A stretch of DNA of 64,000 nt from Escallonia rubra (GCA_033065855.1 JAVXUO010001736.1:1107001-1171000), one strand, 5' to 3'. Positions 21,617-34,172 are shown, numbered from the stretch's first letter. The notes: generated by a model from the sequence alone, not told the origin. Numbers and translations are program-made.

Positions 21617-24307
21617 ATGGCTAACCACTCTTCTTCCGATGACTCTTCACAGAATCATGCGCGAACTAACGACTCTCATCGACCAGGTCATTCTCATGAT
21701 CAGCGCTCGACCCCTCTGCGTCGTCGTCGCACCAGTTCTTCCGAAGATAATTACGTCAACGTAACATCTGCTACTCCCGAATCAGAAACTAGACCTCGGA
21801 GAAACAAATCTCCAACGTCTACTCTGAAAAACGGTGACCTTCGCCATCGCCTGAACCGTCAGCTATTCAAAACACCACATGATAACCTTACCAAGGAAAT
21901 CCACGAACTGAAGGATGTTGTAAACACTCTTCAACAAAAGCTTGACAGGGTGGCGGCTCCACAGTCCACTCACCATTCCCATCTTGATCCTAGCGACCTT
22001 CGTCTTCGTCTCACCTCCAGATCAAGCTACGGCCGCAAGTATCAATCAACGGCCGATCCAACTTATGATCCCAGAGTTAAGAGCGGAAGTCACATGACCA
22101 GAAGCGGATCATGCTATCGACGGGATCCATCAGTCGAAGGCAGTACCAACTCATCTCCCCGGCGAGTCGCGAAAGCTGAAACTCCTCGAAGATCTGTCCA
22201 CAGGAAGACGACGCCTGAGTTTCGTTCCCAAGAGCGAAACTCCTGGAAGATAGTACCTAGATATCGTTCTCCAGAACGATCTCTCCCAAGGGAAGAATCT
22301 GGATATCCGTTATCCGAAACTATTGAGAAAGCAAAGCTACCGCCCAACTTCCGAATGCCTCAGTGCGACCATTATGACGGGACGGGAGATCTTGGAGAAC
22401 ATGTTTATCAATTTGAAACCAACATGTTACTCCTCCAAGTTTCGGATGCTGTCATGTGTAGAGCCTTCCCCACTACTCTCAGAAAAGCTGCACATGCGTG
22501 GTTCAAATCTCTCAAACCAAGATCAATCTTTTCTTTCAGCCAATTGTCGGATCTCTTCCAAAAGCACTTTGTAAGTAGTCGCTCCCGAAGAAAGAATTCG
22601 GCGAGCCTGCTTAACATTGTGCAGGAGAAAAACGAATCTTTGGCTTGTTTCCTTGGACGATTCAACGCAGCGACTTTGGAGGTTGACAATCTAGACGAGT
22701 CTGTGAAATACACTGCCTTTCTCCGCGCTCTCCGTCCGACATCCAAGTTTGCCTTCTCTGTGAACAAAAGTCCACCAGGCAATATGAGAGCCCTACTTGA
22801 GAAGGCAAACAAATATATTCAAGCTGAAGAATACCTGGAGACACACAGAGGGCGACATGGAGAAGAAAAGGAAAACACGAAGAAACGATCTCGAGAAATG
22901 ACTCCCCAAGGGGGAAAGTCAGTAAAACGATCTAAACCAGACGAACGACGTCCCAAAGACCCGTTTGCTCCGAAAGATCTGACACCCCTTAACGCCAAGC
23001 CATCTCAGATTCTCCACGAGATCAAGGACAATCAAGCTCTCCAGTGGCCAGATAAGATGAGATCCCGGCCAAATAAGAGGAACAAAGATTTATGGTGTCA
23101 CTTCCACAAAGATCATGGCCATGCAACTGATAACTGCGGGTCGCTTAAAACAGCAATTGAGGCCCTTATCAAGCGTGGTCAGTTGAGAAAGTTCGTAGCT
23201 CCAAGGGAAGGACGACAACAGACACCTCCGGCCGTGGAAGAGAGAGGAGATCGAGAAGGGAATGCAGGTATAATCAACACTATATCTGGGGGATTGGCCG
23301 CAGGAGGATCATCCGGAAAAGCTCGAAAAGCATTCGCCAGAGAAGTATGCATAACGAGTCAACCCCCAAGTAAAAAGCAGAAGGCAATACCCGCAGCAAC
23401 GATCACCTTCTCTGATGAAGATTCGCAGAACGTAAAAACTCCTCATGATGATCCGTTAGTCATCACCATAAAGGCTGGGAACTTCGACATGAAACGCGTC
23501 CTGATCGATAACGGAAGTTCTGCGGAAGTCTTATTTTACGATGCATTCAAGAAGATGAACATTCCAACGGACCGTCTCCGAAAGATGGATACACCGTTGT
23601 ATGGATTCTCCAATCATCCAGTTGCAGTCGAAGGTATTATCGCGCTCCCGGTTGCGATTGGCACACCTCCAACACAAGCCAACTTCATGCTTGATTTTGT
23701 GGTGGTAAAGGTCCCCTCAGCATACAACGCAATATTGGGACGACCAGCGCTCAATCAGTTTCAGGCTGTAGTGTCAACTTATCACCTCAAAATGAAATTC
23801 CCCACAGAGCACGGGATTGGAGAGGTGAAAGGCGACCAAACTACAGCTCGCCAGTGCTACGTAACTTCATGCCGATCAAAAAGCAAGGAAGCACTCATTA
23901 TAGACGACCTCCGGGAAGATACAAGGATACAAAGGGGAGAACCAGTTGAAGACCTTATCAGCATTGAAGTATATCCCGGGGAAGAAAGCAAGACGGTTCG
24001 GATAGGATCAAATCTTAAGGAAGACACCAAACTTGAGCTGGTGAACCTATTAAGAACCTATGCGGATATTTTTGCATGGACAGCCGCAGACATGCCTGGA
24101 ATTGATCCTGAAGTCATTACCCATAGGCTGAATGTTGATCCATCCAAAAAACCTGTCAAGCAGAAGAAAAGGACTTTTGCACCAGAGAGACATGAGAAGA
24201 TTGAAGAAGAAGTAGATAAACTCCTAACGGCTAACTTCATTGAAGAGGTCCACTACCCAGAATGGATCGCCAATGTTGTCATATTTCCTAAATCGGGCGA
24301 CAGATGA
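21617..24307 (+). mobile_element. gag, protease and start of reverse transcriptase of Tat element 2
   Basis: An 896-codon open frame starting MANHSSSDDSSQNHARTNDS shortly after the primer binding site. Order: N-terminal LDPSDLRLRLTSRSSYG block (residues ~130); Retrotrans_gag-like FPTTLRKAAHAWFKSLKP (~285); zinc-knuckle-like CHFHKDHGHATDNC (~495); protease DNGSSAEVLFYDAF (~635) and ILGRPALNQF (~705); then the reverse-transcriptase lead-in PSKKPVKQKKRTFAPERHEK. Gag, protease and pol share one frame, as is usual for this lineage. Confidence 0.9.
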
Positions 24308-24421
24308 AGAATTTGTATCGATTACACGGATCTCAACAAAGCATGCCCGAAGGACAGCTACCCACTCCCAAGAATAGATCTTCTTATCGACTCTACGTCG
24401 GGCCATGAACTGCTTAGTTTC

Positions 24422-25950
24422 ATGGACGCATATTCTGGTTATAACCAGATTATGATGCACAAAGACGACGTCTCCAAAACTTCGTTCATCACAGAGAGAG
24501 GGTTGTACTGCTACAAAGTGATGCCCTTTGGACTCAAGAATGCCGGAGCAACGTACCAGCGTCTGGTGAACATGATATTTCGAGACTTGATTGGGAAGAA
24601 CATGGAAGTTTATGTCGACGATATGCTCGTCAAAAGCATAAAGTCTGAATTCCATGCCAAAGACTTGAAAGAAACTTTTGACATCCTTCGAAAGTATAGA
24701 ATGAAGCTAAATCCACTCAAGTGCGCTTTCGGAGTCGCATCAGGGAATTTTGTGGGATTTATAGTTTCTCAACGAGGGATCGAAGCGAACCCAGAGAAGA
24801 TCAAAGCTATCCAAAGCATGACGTCCCCAAAAACAGTCAAGCAAGTACAAGAGTTGACGGGAAGGGTTGCAGCCTTGGGAAGGTTCATGGCCCGATCAGT
24901 TGAACGGTGCTTGCCATTCTTCAAAGCCATCAGAAAAGCAAAAAGTTTCACTTGGACAGATGACTGCCAGGAGTCGTTTGAAGAACTCAAGACTTATTTA
25001 AGTTCTCCACCCCTACTTTCAAAACCACTTTCAGGTGAAGACTTATTCCTATACCTCTCAGTCACAGACGTCGCAGTCAGTACTGTTTTAATTAAAGAAG
25101 AAGATGGAGTTCAGAAACCCATCTACTACATTAGCAAAGTCTTGCAAGATGTAGAGACCAGATACCCAAAGATCGACAAGATCGCACTAGCCCTTATCAT
25201 ATCGGCCAGGCGTCTTCGACCATACTTCCAGTCTCATACTATTATTGTACTGACGGACCAACCACTTAGAAAAGTTTTGCTGAGCCCAGAGGCTTCAGGA
25301 AGACTAGTCAATTGGTCCGTAGAGTTGGGGGAATTCGACATCCAATACAAGCCTCGCACGGCAATCAAAGCTCAAGCCTTGGCAGACTTCATTGTAGAGT
25401 GTACACTGCCTGAAGACCCTCCTCAATTAGTAATTTCAGAGGTTCTAGATCCTTGGAATCTTTATGTAGACGGTTCTTCAGCTATTGGCAGTAGCGGAGC
25501 GGGGATTATTCTTATAAGTCCAGAAGGATTTACCATCGAATACGCACTTCGCTTCGGCTTTCAAGCCTCGAATAACGAAGCAGAGTATGAGGCCCTTCTT
25601 GCGGGGATAAGGTTAGCACACGCCTTAAAAGTGAACTCCTTATCAGTTCATAGTGATTCACAACTGGTGGTCAATCACGTCCTGGGAGATTATGAAGTCA
25701 GAGATGATAGAATGGCTCAATATCTCGACTTAGTTAAAACTTCAGCGGTGAAGTTTCAAAATTTCACCATCCGCCAGATTCCCCGGGACCAGAATACTCA
25801 GGCAGATGCATTATCAAGGCTCGCCTCCATTGAAGAAATTGATGTCCGACGACCGATATACCTTGAGTTCCTTAAGGACCGCAGTATTACTTCACAAGCT
25901 AATGTTGAAGTAATAGATCAAAAACCTTGTTGGATGGACACGATCATCAC
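24422..25950 (+). mobile_element. Reverse transcriptase and dual RNase H of Tat element 2
   Basis: FMDAYSGYNQ-type motif, PFGLKNAGATYQRLVNM, catalytic YVDDMLVKS (about 24609), then Gypsy RNase H (FLYLSVTDVAVSTVLIKEED; LTDQPLRKVL). After a spacer comes a second RNase H of archaeal type: LYVDGSSAIGSSGAGIIL (~25458), SNNEAEYEALLAG, VHSDSQLVVNHVLGDYE and IPRDQNTQADALSRLAS. The second domain marks the Tat lineage. Similarity to element 1 ends at CWMDTII (about 25950); residues after that in the same frame are flanking DNA. Confidence 0.9.
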
Positions 25951-26833
25951 AAAGCAACTGTTGGCTCCTCTAGCGAGACCTGTCTTGATATTAGCAATGA
26001 AACTCTTTGAGTTCCTCCTGTGTCGAGTTCCTATCTTTGTCTGGTACACCAGTCATTCAAGGACACTTGCTTCTGCCTTTTTGCTTGCTTGAAGCTCCCC
26101 TTTATCTGGGCTTAGCTACAGGCCATTTGCCATTATGTCTATATATTCTTCGGCAATGAAAACATTGTTCAAATTGTACGTTTTTCACTGACAAGTCATT
26201 TGGACAACGGAAAAACTATTTTCATTTTCTAATATGCTAATTCATACTTAGTTGTTGTTAAAAGATCAACACCACGTCTTAAAGTACATCTTTGGTGACA
26301 TAAAAAAGGTATTTACTGAATTGAAAGGGGATTAAAATAGCATTTTCTTTGTACAATTGAATTACATTGGTTTATTGGGGGACTAGATGTGGGGTAACCC
26401 CTTAGGGCCTAGGGATAGGTAGGGCGAGAATTTGTCTCACGTTAGTCCAGATCAATGAATATTGCTCCAAGTATAGGTCTATAATAAATCCACATGATAG
26501 TAATATACTCGGATGGCACCATTTTCCTGGCAAAAGAGGTGCCGAAGGATGTTGTCTTACAGTTTCTTGCCATATTTTGGTCCAATCATTACAACTTTAG
26601 CACTAGACATCTGCCAGATTGTAGTATTCAAGCATGGAACTATAGCCGTTGAGAGCTCCAATGGAACACATATAATAAGCTATCTAAATGAAGTTACACA
26701 CATATGGCGGAACAAGATACAAATACCCACAAAACAAGGTCCGCAAATCCAAGTCATCGATCATCAACCAAGCATTCATTAGGAATCACCAAAATTTGCC
26801 ATGCAGGAACTGAAAGGGGGTGGGGGAAGGGAA
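25951..26833. other. Flank between Tat element 2 and the phosducin-like gene
   Basis: Not recognised as element sequence; probably the original flank of the L13 pseudogene, then the 3' UTR and downstream region of the minus-strand phosducin-like gene near 26500-26833. No further gene seen. Confidence 0.4.
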
Positions 26834-29800
26834 CTAATCACTTGCAGATCCATCATCATCATCTTCATGTTCCGTCACAACCTTCTCTATAAACCTCTTC
26901 CTGACTCCTTCAAGGACAGCTTTTCCACTCTGGCCATCATTAAGTACAGGATCCGACTGGCAGAGTACTAGTGCAACACCTGAATATGGAAGACGTGAGA
27001 TTGTTACCAGTACATACGAAAATTGGGGCAGCACGTGAAATGTAAAAAAAAAAAAAAACCTTATCACAGACAGTATAATTATGGATTGCAGTCAGAAGCT
27101 ATGAACCAACTTGTTTCAATTTGATGGCAAGTGCGCGAAGGACTATTGCAAGTTGCCACCCACTCCCCATCCCCTCTCCCCGTCAAAAATGGAAAACGAG
27201 GATATATATCCCCAGTAACTTGTTTCAATGTGATGAAATGCTCTCCAACATCATACTGACTTTCTCAGATAAGACCCCAGTAAACGCTGGGTGGCGCCTG
27301 CCTCCATGACCGGCTCTGGCCAATAACGGAGCTAGCACTTTGGTCAAACCATGTCATTTAACTAATAATCCATCATAAGCTCTCAATACATATAAACACC
27401 TAACTTTCATATAGAACCTAAACTTCATAAATAAAAAACATAAGGTTATAATCCCAAGGATATTCACAGATTCCAGGTCCTTAAATAGAACTAAATTAGT
27501 GCTTTCCAAAAGCTAACTTCAATCTATGGTTGCACTAGACAAAATTGACATCACTTGAAGACCAAAGACTAAGGTCTATCTTTACACAAACTGTAATAGC
27601 TCACCAATAATGCATCTAAGATGCCATCACAAACATTCTACCCAAATGGAAAGTAAATATTTATGGACTGTAGTTGTCTAGCAACATAACCCTATATCTG
27701 GACGACGTCCTCTTCGTGATTTCCTCCCCGTTTTTTAACTGTACCAGTGGAGACATTTTGCCATGACAAAACCAAGAGATGCAGCAAAAATAGAACACCC
27801 TTACACCCTTAATAGAAATTCATTAATTCTAATAGAACCTACCTAATCTTTCAACAGAGTTGGCACCCCACCGGGAACTGCCTAAGCGAGCCTTGCGTTT
27901 ACCAGGGGGAAAAGAGGGTTTCGGGTGGGTGGGTGGTGGTTGGGTTGTTTTTTCTTTTGGGTTGGGGGGGGGGGGGGGGGGGTGGAAGAACTAAACAAGG
28001 CACGGAACATCTCGGATATGTAGTCTACATCGAAGCCCACAGGAGTCCAAAGTTAAAAAGTAAGGTGTCGGAAATCATGCTAGAGGTTAAGCTGATGAAA
28101 ATCTCTTACTCTACGCTTAATTTTATACCTTTATATTACTTATCCAACAACCAGTGTAAGAATGCTAAATCCATACCCTGTTATTAGTAGCTAAAACTGC
28201 ATTAGTAACAAAACAGATCTGGCACTGTCCAAAATACGTATGGATTTTAGTAGCAATTTTCTCTCTACGAAGCTTAGCAAGAAGCCAGGAACCCAAAGGC
28301 CAACTGTAAAGAATGCCTAGTAAAATGCAATTTCTAGAAATAACTAATCGTCAAGTAGACTGTAATTTATGCTACTCAAAACTATCCAATACTTCCTGAC
28401 ATATATTGACGCTTTAAGATAACACTAAAAGTTTGCTCAAAAACCACTAAATATAACTCTTGTTGAAGTTGACAGTCTAAATATCTCCTAGTAATAAACT
28501 AATTGAAGATAACAAAAATGTTTAGTACTGGCAGTCTAAATATCTCCCAGAAATTGCGGATGGCGCCTGCACGCATGGCACGGCAGTATAATGGAGGCTT
28601 CTCTCAAATAATATACATGCACGCAGGCACATACATATACATGTGAAGATCATTTACGCATATATGCCCTTAAATCAAACAGGTAAATGATATCGAGGGT
28701 CATCTATTACAGAAGCTGGCAGATTCACCGCGTATCACAAAGTTGTGATGCCTAACAAGCTGAAATTTGTAGCTGCAATTTATGTGGTGTACATGGCTTT
28801 ATTCTAAGGTAAGCCACATAGATACACAAGAGGAACGATGGTGCCTTTGCTTATCCATAAGTTGTTCTTACTGATGTGATATATGCAGCATGTTTGACGT
28901 GAAGGTAAGCTACAAGATACAACAATTTCTTTGTGCACTATATTGAATTGCCTTGGTGAGACAAAGTGACTTCACCATTCTTAGAAAGGTGGGAAGGCCT
29001 GACTTCACGTTACAAGATTTTATGGGAATCCACTTACTGTGAGAAGGGAGTTCAATTCTCTGATAAAAGGTGTTCCCGTGCAACAACACTAGCGCTGGCC
29101 TTTTTCTTCCCAAATTGAAATAATACACTTTCACCAAACATCTACTTCTACAAGTCTCCGGGTGATGCCCCAACAAAAAGAAATCCTCTGCCAGTGACAT
29201 AATAGTGCTTAAAGTGATGCAGGGATCTAAAAAAAAGAACTCAACGCGTGCCAGATATTCAAAAGATGCAACAAGTTATTCCCGCGTATCAACATCACAT
29301 ACAACAAAAGGAAGAGAAAAGGAACAGAAAGGAACACAAGTTACTCCTAGTCTAAGGCAGAAAATACCTTCAGGAGTGCATCTCCGACCAAAAGGGTGCA
29401 AGCCCACATGATTTGCCTTAACAGCACCGTTATTGTACACTAACAAAGTGGGGAGATTGCGATCTGGATAATTAGGAATGCAGTCGGTAGATATTATCTT
29501 AACAAATTTTGTTGCCGGGTACTTTGTAGCCAATTCTTCCAAACATTGCAAAAGCAGCCCACATTCTGCGTATCTGTCAATAGCCAATAAAACGAATTTG
29601 TACATTAAGAGAAGAACTAAAAACCAAGCAACATACATAGTAAGCCAATGACTGGACTAAAGATTGTAATTTATGCGGTAATTACCCATCCTTGTACAAT
29701 ATCACGACGACCCAAACATCTGGTGGAGCTTGTGAAACCTCGCGAACAAAATCTGATCCAGATATTGGAATTACTGATCCAAACCTTGCAATCTTGGCAG

Positions 29801-30787
29801 ATTCCCTGATCTCTTCCAACCTCTTCTTTCTTTGAACACAGACGACAATAAGCACGAATAAGAAAGAATCACTAAAGCGAAATCAAGACAGACTTGAGCT
29901 CTGAGTGAGCACTTGGCATCCAACAAAATCTACATTACCAAAATGCTCTCCCTACAGAAAATTGTACTTCTTGGTGGTAAACGATCATCTTAGTCTTCAA
30001 CGCTGAAGAAAAATATACTCATTTTTAAAACTATATCCCCCTTCAACTCCTAAATTGCTAATCTCACTCGATGTACTACCCCCTCCATTTCATAATAACT
30101 GTCTCCTTTGCCATGTTACAAGTTTGGGACAGACTTTGAACATCTAAACACTCAATTGAACATGACTACTAGTAATTACGAATCAAATAAGCATATCAAC
30201 TAAGTAAGATCAATATTATCATACTCAACTCAGTTATAGGGAAAAGTCAAATACCACAAAAATAAACGAAAATCTGGGTGTCTAAACTCCCTCCGTTTCA
30301 CAATATTTGTCCCCTAGTTTATAATCTATGACTTGAACAGTTTGGCTTTTCAAACAACATTCATTCGATTCGTAATTTGCTATTTGAGGTCAATTCAATG
30401 TTTTCAGGTTCCATTTGATACCTAAAAATCCGGAATGGTAAACAAGAGGAAAAGACATGAAATTGTGGTAGTAGCAGTTTCTGGAGTGTCAAATTCCGCC
30501 TAACCTGGTAAACGGTGTCGTTCAAGGATAAGATAGTACCTGTACTCGAGGAGGAAGCGATCGTCGTCGAGATCTTGGTCATCTTCGAGATCTTCAAGCT
30601 CTTCTTCGGTCTTTTCGTCGATCCAAGATTTGTCTTTGGGCTTGGAATCTGGGTCCTCGGCCGGCGTGAAAGAAGGGGGTTTGAAAGCAGGTGGTTTGGG
30701 AGGTAAGTTCCCGAATTTTCTCTGGAGGTCGTCCCACTGGGTCGATGCGCCTTCCAAGTCCTTATACACAAAGTGGTAATCCGCCAT
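26834..30787 (-). CDS. Phosducin-like protein (PhLP2/PDCL2-3, viral IAP-associated factor class)
   Basis: Four coding exons on the minus strand: 30540-30787, 29686-29829, 29368-29573 and 26834-26979. All introns are GT-AG and phases agree (2, 2, 1); the total is 744 bases, giving 247 residues, the usual family size. The protein starts MADYHFVYKDLEGASTQWDD, has an acidic stretch (EELEDLEDDQDLDDD, residues ~63-77), then a thioredoxin-like domain: RFGSVIPISGSDFVREVSQA, VVVILYKDG, YAECGLLLQCLEELATKYPA, KIISTDCIPNYPDRNLPTLL, HPFGRRCTPEG, VALVLCQSDPVLNDG, RKRFIEKVV. It ends in an acidic tail (EDDDDGSASD). The thioredoxin CxxC pair is absent, as in phosducins. Family knowledge: cytosolic co-factors of the CCT/TRiC chaperonin in actin and tubulin folding. 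The last intron is 2.4 kb and holds a 19-G run (27964-27982). No break; looks functional. Confidence 0.93.
26980..29367 (-). other. Long third intron of the phosducin-like gene
   Basis: 2388-bp GT-AG intron. It contains a plus-strand G-rich stretch at 27903-27982 ending in 19 consecutive Gs (a C run in the transcript), and AT-rich DNA elsewhere. Open frames inside are short and unsupported. Confidence 0.8.
30079..30320. repeat. Two Stowaway-like MITE ends in intron 1 of the phosducin-like gene
   Basis: CCCCCTCCATTTCATAATAACTG at 30079 (given here as its start) and CTCCCTCCGTTTCACAATAT at 30288 resemble the end of Stowaway elements (CTCCCTCCGTYYCATAAT...). Both face the same way and no matching opposite end is seen, so these look like two truncated or nested copies rather than one whole element. 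Confidence 0.45.
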
Positions 30788-31469
30788 TTATTTCCCCGTA
30801 TTAAAAGCTTTCACCCTCTCAAAAGATCACCCTTCTTGTAGCTCTGGAGCTCTGCGCGCTCCACTTTCTTTCCAGTGAGCCCCTAATGAATGAGTGACAA
30901 GAAGGAAAAATTCAAGGAAAATTCGGAAAAAGCGGAGAAAAGAAAATGGTGGAAGGAGAAGAGAAAATCCCGAAAAGGGGAAGGACCGTCTGATCCCCTC
31001 TCCACATAGGGTGAGAAACCATACTTTAACACTCCTCCACTTATGAAAATACAACACATTAAACGGAACGATTTGGGACCAAACAAAATGACCTCGATAC
31101 TTCTCGATCAATATTAATTAGAATGAAAGCATGTTTTTTTTTTTAATTTTTGTGTAATATTCTTTTGATATTACATTGAAATTCATTCATGTACCGACGG
31201 CATGAGTGTCCATTATTAGGATAAAAATGTAAAATATTATTCTCACTCTCCTGAAACCTTCATTATCTCACTCCCTCTACTTCATGTAACTGCTTTTATC
31301 TCTTATCGGTCTATCTTCCTCCCCTTCTCTCTTCCTCCATCTCCATCGCAGATTGAAATCGGCATCGTTCATCGTACAATTCCTTTTTTTTTTTCAAAAT
31401 CTTCAACGGTAATGCTCTCTTTAGCTTTGTATTTTTTACATTTTTTGTGTAGAGTTCGGCGATGCAAGA
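30788..31469. other. Upstream region of the phosducin-like gene
   Basis: Likely 5' UTR and promoter side of the minus-strand gene, followed by AT-rich DNA with T runs at 31133 and 31385. No clear TATA box can be assigned, and no other gene is seen. Confidence 0.4.
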
Positions 31470-31812
31470 ACAGAGATGGAGTCCCAGGGCGAAGTCCAAC
31501 AACCATCAAGGTCTTGGGGCGAGGTCTGGCGACTAAGAACAAATCAGGAGTCCCAAGGCAAAGTCCGACGACCATAAAGTCTCAGGGTGAGATCCGGTGA
31601 CTAAGAATAAGGCATGAGTCCCAAGGTGAGGTCCGACGACCATAAAGGTCTCGGGGTAAGGTCCGGCAATTGAGAAGAAGACAGGAGTTCCGGGGTGAGG
31701 TCCGACGACCATAAAGGTCTCGGGGTGAGGTCTGACGACTAAGAACAAGGAAGGAGTCCCGGGGCGAAGTCCGACGACCATAAAGGTCTCGGGGTGAGGT
31801 CAGGTGACTAAG
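31470..31812. repeat. 69-bp tandem repeat, about five copies
   Basis: The motif CCGACGACCATAAAGGTCTC recurs at about 31495 (variant), 31565, 31633, 31702 and 31771, spaced 68-70 bases. The unit contains GGGGTGAGGTCCGGCGACTA and AGAACAAGGCAGGAGTCCC-like parts. As 69 is a multiple of three, an open frame runs across it on the minus strand (MVVGLRPGTPSLFL repeats), most likely a by-product. One diverged unit in opposite orientation is at 33826-33870. Confidence 0.85.
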
Positions 31813-32298
31813 ATAATTTTTTTTTATTTGAGCAAAAGAGATAAGTTAGAGTTGATGAACAACAAGAGTGGGCGGTGGCTAGGGTTTCAGCATAAGCAAA
31901 GATCACTGTATAGAAAGGGCAGGAAAGAAAGGCCAAAATTTTAAAACTCAAGAAGAAAAGAAGAGCACGAAAAGAAAACAAAATGCACATGAATTGGCCG
32001 GGCGAACGACAGAAGGCCGTTCGCCAGAGTTTACGAAAATAGTTGAAAGACTCTCAAACCGGCAGATCGTATGGCTCTGATACCATGATAGAAAAGGTGA
32101 AGGGAAAGATAATTATATTAGAGAGTCTTAGAGAGCATTGATGAAACTGAGTACAATGAGGCATTTATATAGGCAAGAGAAAACTATCCTACTAGAAACA
32201 GAAAAGGGAATCTTACAGAAGTTAGGAGAACTCTAGAATAATCTAGACATAAAACATAGGGAAAATGTAATTGCCATATTAATATATATAATCTAACA
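31470..32298 (-). mobile_element. Small LTR element, 5' part (LTR, primer site, repeat-bearing leader)
   Basis: Read on the minus strand: LTR 32086-32298 (213 bp, TGTTAGAT..CTATCA), immediately followed by primer binding site TGGTATCAGAGCC (complement at 32073-32085), then a leader with a short unrecognised reading frame and five 69-bp tandem repeats. No gag-pol is seen and the 3' end is missing. A related piece in plus orientation is at 33826-34172. Copia-like by primer site, possibly a non-autonomous (LARD or TRIM-like) family. Confidence 0.72.
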
Positions 32299-33825
32299 AT
32301 TCCAATAATTTTATAAACTACTCGGAAGTACACTTGTATTGAAAAGAATAATAAAAAATGTATTTAATGAAAGTGGTGGCAACCAAATCAGAGTTTGTGA
32401 TAGCTAACTGTAACTAAACCAAGAAACAATATTGTTTGGGCACATAAATGAGATAACAAATTAAGTACCCAAGTTCATAGCTTTATCAACTTGAAGAGAT
32501 GAAATAGTATACTACATTGGATGGCAGCAATACGTGTGGCAGTAGAAGAAAACAAGTAGAGATGATAAAACATGCATGATACACAAAAAGTCATGCCTGT
32601 TCATTACATGCAAGAAACCCATGTGTGGATGGAGAAATCACGAAAGCTAAGGTAGTCCGTTTGAAATCACTTCCAGTTTTGGTTTTCTGTTTCTAAAAAA
32701 ATAAAAACCAAAACCAGATTACATTTAATTTTTTTTAACAAAAAGAAATGGATGTTTGATTACCCATTTTTTATTTTGAGTTTTTTCTTTGGTGATGATT
32801 TGCGGTGGCGGTGGTGGTGCGTGGCGGTGGTCGGCGGTGGGAGGGTGATGGTCTCAAAATAAAAATCAAAACTAAAAACCGAAAACTCTTTTTTGGAGTT
32901 TTAAAAAACAATCATGTTTTAAAAACTGGTTTTCAAAACTGAAGGAAAAAAAACTGTGTCAAACGCGTTTATTTTCTCCAATTTACAAAACTGGAGAAAA
33001 AACTGAAAAAATAAACGTTACAAAACATAACCTAATAAATGAATTGGAATAACAGAACCCCACACCCACAAAAGCTGTGATGACACAGCTGAAGCCACTC
33101 AATGGGCACGCACGACGAGGTCAATACATAGTTAACACGAAAACCCAACACATGATGGAAAACAAAGAGAAAACAACCATGCTGCACTGTTCCACGGCGC
33201 GAAAAATGAGATAGTCCAAACGATCAGAATTTTAGTAAACTAGACAGTGTTAGTAACGAATATCGAGACAGCAGAACAATAACTTTTAAGCACTACTGTG
33301 TACAAAACAGTAGTTCCAAAAATTGAATTGGTCGAACAATAAATTTAATTTTTCTCGAATCCCAAGACAATTAGATTGAATAATTAAACCCTTAAACATA
33401 TAATCGATCCAACACAAATTCATATTTCAAAAAGTAAACCCTTACCTCCAATTGTGTAATTCAACTTAAAACGTTGATCTTCTAAATCAATTATATCAAA
33501 ATCTCTAAAAATTAATATATCAAAAAGTTATAATTAGGGCTCCAACAATATCAAAAAAATTCGTAAGGTTCTAACTACAAACCTCAATTCGATACTCAAA
33601 ATAAATTCTTACTTCGAAGTAATGATCAAAATCTCAAGAGGCTCTTCCTAGGAATTCTCTGGAGACTTTTCTGAACTTTGTTGTGCTCTTAGGATATATT
33701 GTACGTAAATCATCAGAAGTCTTAGGAAAAGAATATAACTATATTTTCAAAACAATTAAAATTCTAAAATACCCATTACGTCCCCAAACTCTCCAATTTT
33801 TTTTTATAAGCATTTAAATATGCAA
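32299..33825. other. AT-rich intergenic DNA with a possible MITE
   Basis: No gene. Between about 32650 and 33035 an AT-rich block starts GTCCGTTTGAAATCAC and ends AACGTTACAAAACATAACC, with related TCCAGTTTT / AAAACTGGAG stretches facing each other inside. That is the habit of hAT-type MITEs, but no clear target duplication is seen. The last ~25 bases (to 33825, ATCTAACA) resemble an inverted start of the 213-bp LTR. Confidence 0.35.
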
Positions 33826-34172
33826 GATCTAACAGTCGTCGGACTTCGTCCAGAGACTCCTACTCTGCTCTTGCATCGACGGACTCTACACATGGATTTC
33901 ATCTCAACTTGGATCTCACTTAATGCAGCTAGCTAGTATTCAAGACATCGGTCTGGAGTTAACCTCCAAACTCAAGCTTGTTCTTCTCTACCAACTTGAG
34001 TTTGAGGGAGGATGTTAGATGATATATCATATTAGAATTCTCTTAACTTATATAGGATTCTTTTTTCAGTTTCGAGTAGGATTGTTTTCTCTTGCCTAAA
34101 TAAAAGGCATCATTGTACTCAGTTTTTTTATGCTCTCTAATATAATTATCTTTCCCTTCACCTTTTCTATCA
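33826..34172 (+). mobile_element. Small LTR element, 3' part (repeat unit, polypurine tract, 3' LTR)
   Basis: Plus orientation. A diverged 69-bp unit (GTCGTCGGACTTCGTCCAGAG) is followed by unknown interior, the polypurine tract TTTGAGGGAGGA (34000-34012) and an LTR at 34013-34172 that matches 32086-32298 in reverse but is shorter (160 bp). The match TCTTGCCTA..CTATCA is clear at the 3' end. Confidence 0.7.

Larger units (their letters stand above)
21138..25950 (+). mobile_element. Second Ty3/Gypsy Tat element, 3'-truncated; broken
   Basis: 5' LTR 21138-21582, primer binding site TGGCGCCATCCGTGGGA from 21586, then gag, protease, reverse transcriptase and two RNase H domains. Sequence similarity stops near 25950; integrase, extra gene and 3' LTR are absent, so no target duplication or LTR age can be given. 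Proteins are close to those of Tat element 1, and the LTRs share their first ~35 bases and their last few, while the middles differ. Besides the missing 3' half it shows about one or two breaks in the coding region. It landed in the 3' flank of the L13 pseudogene. Confidence 0.88.

Noticed and set aside
25951-26092. Continuation of the Tat element 2 pol frame
   Set aside because: Similarity to element 1 stops at about 25950; the remaining codons are flanking DNA read by chance.
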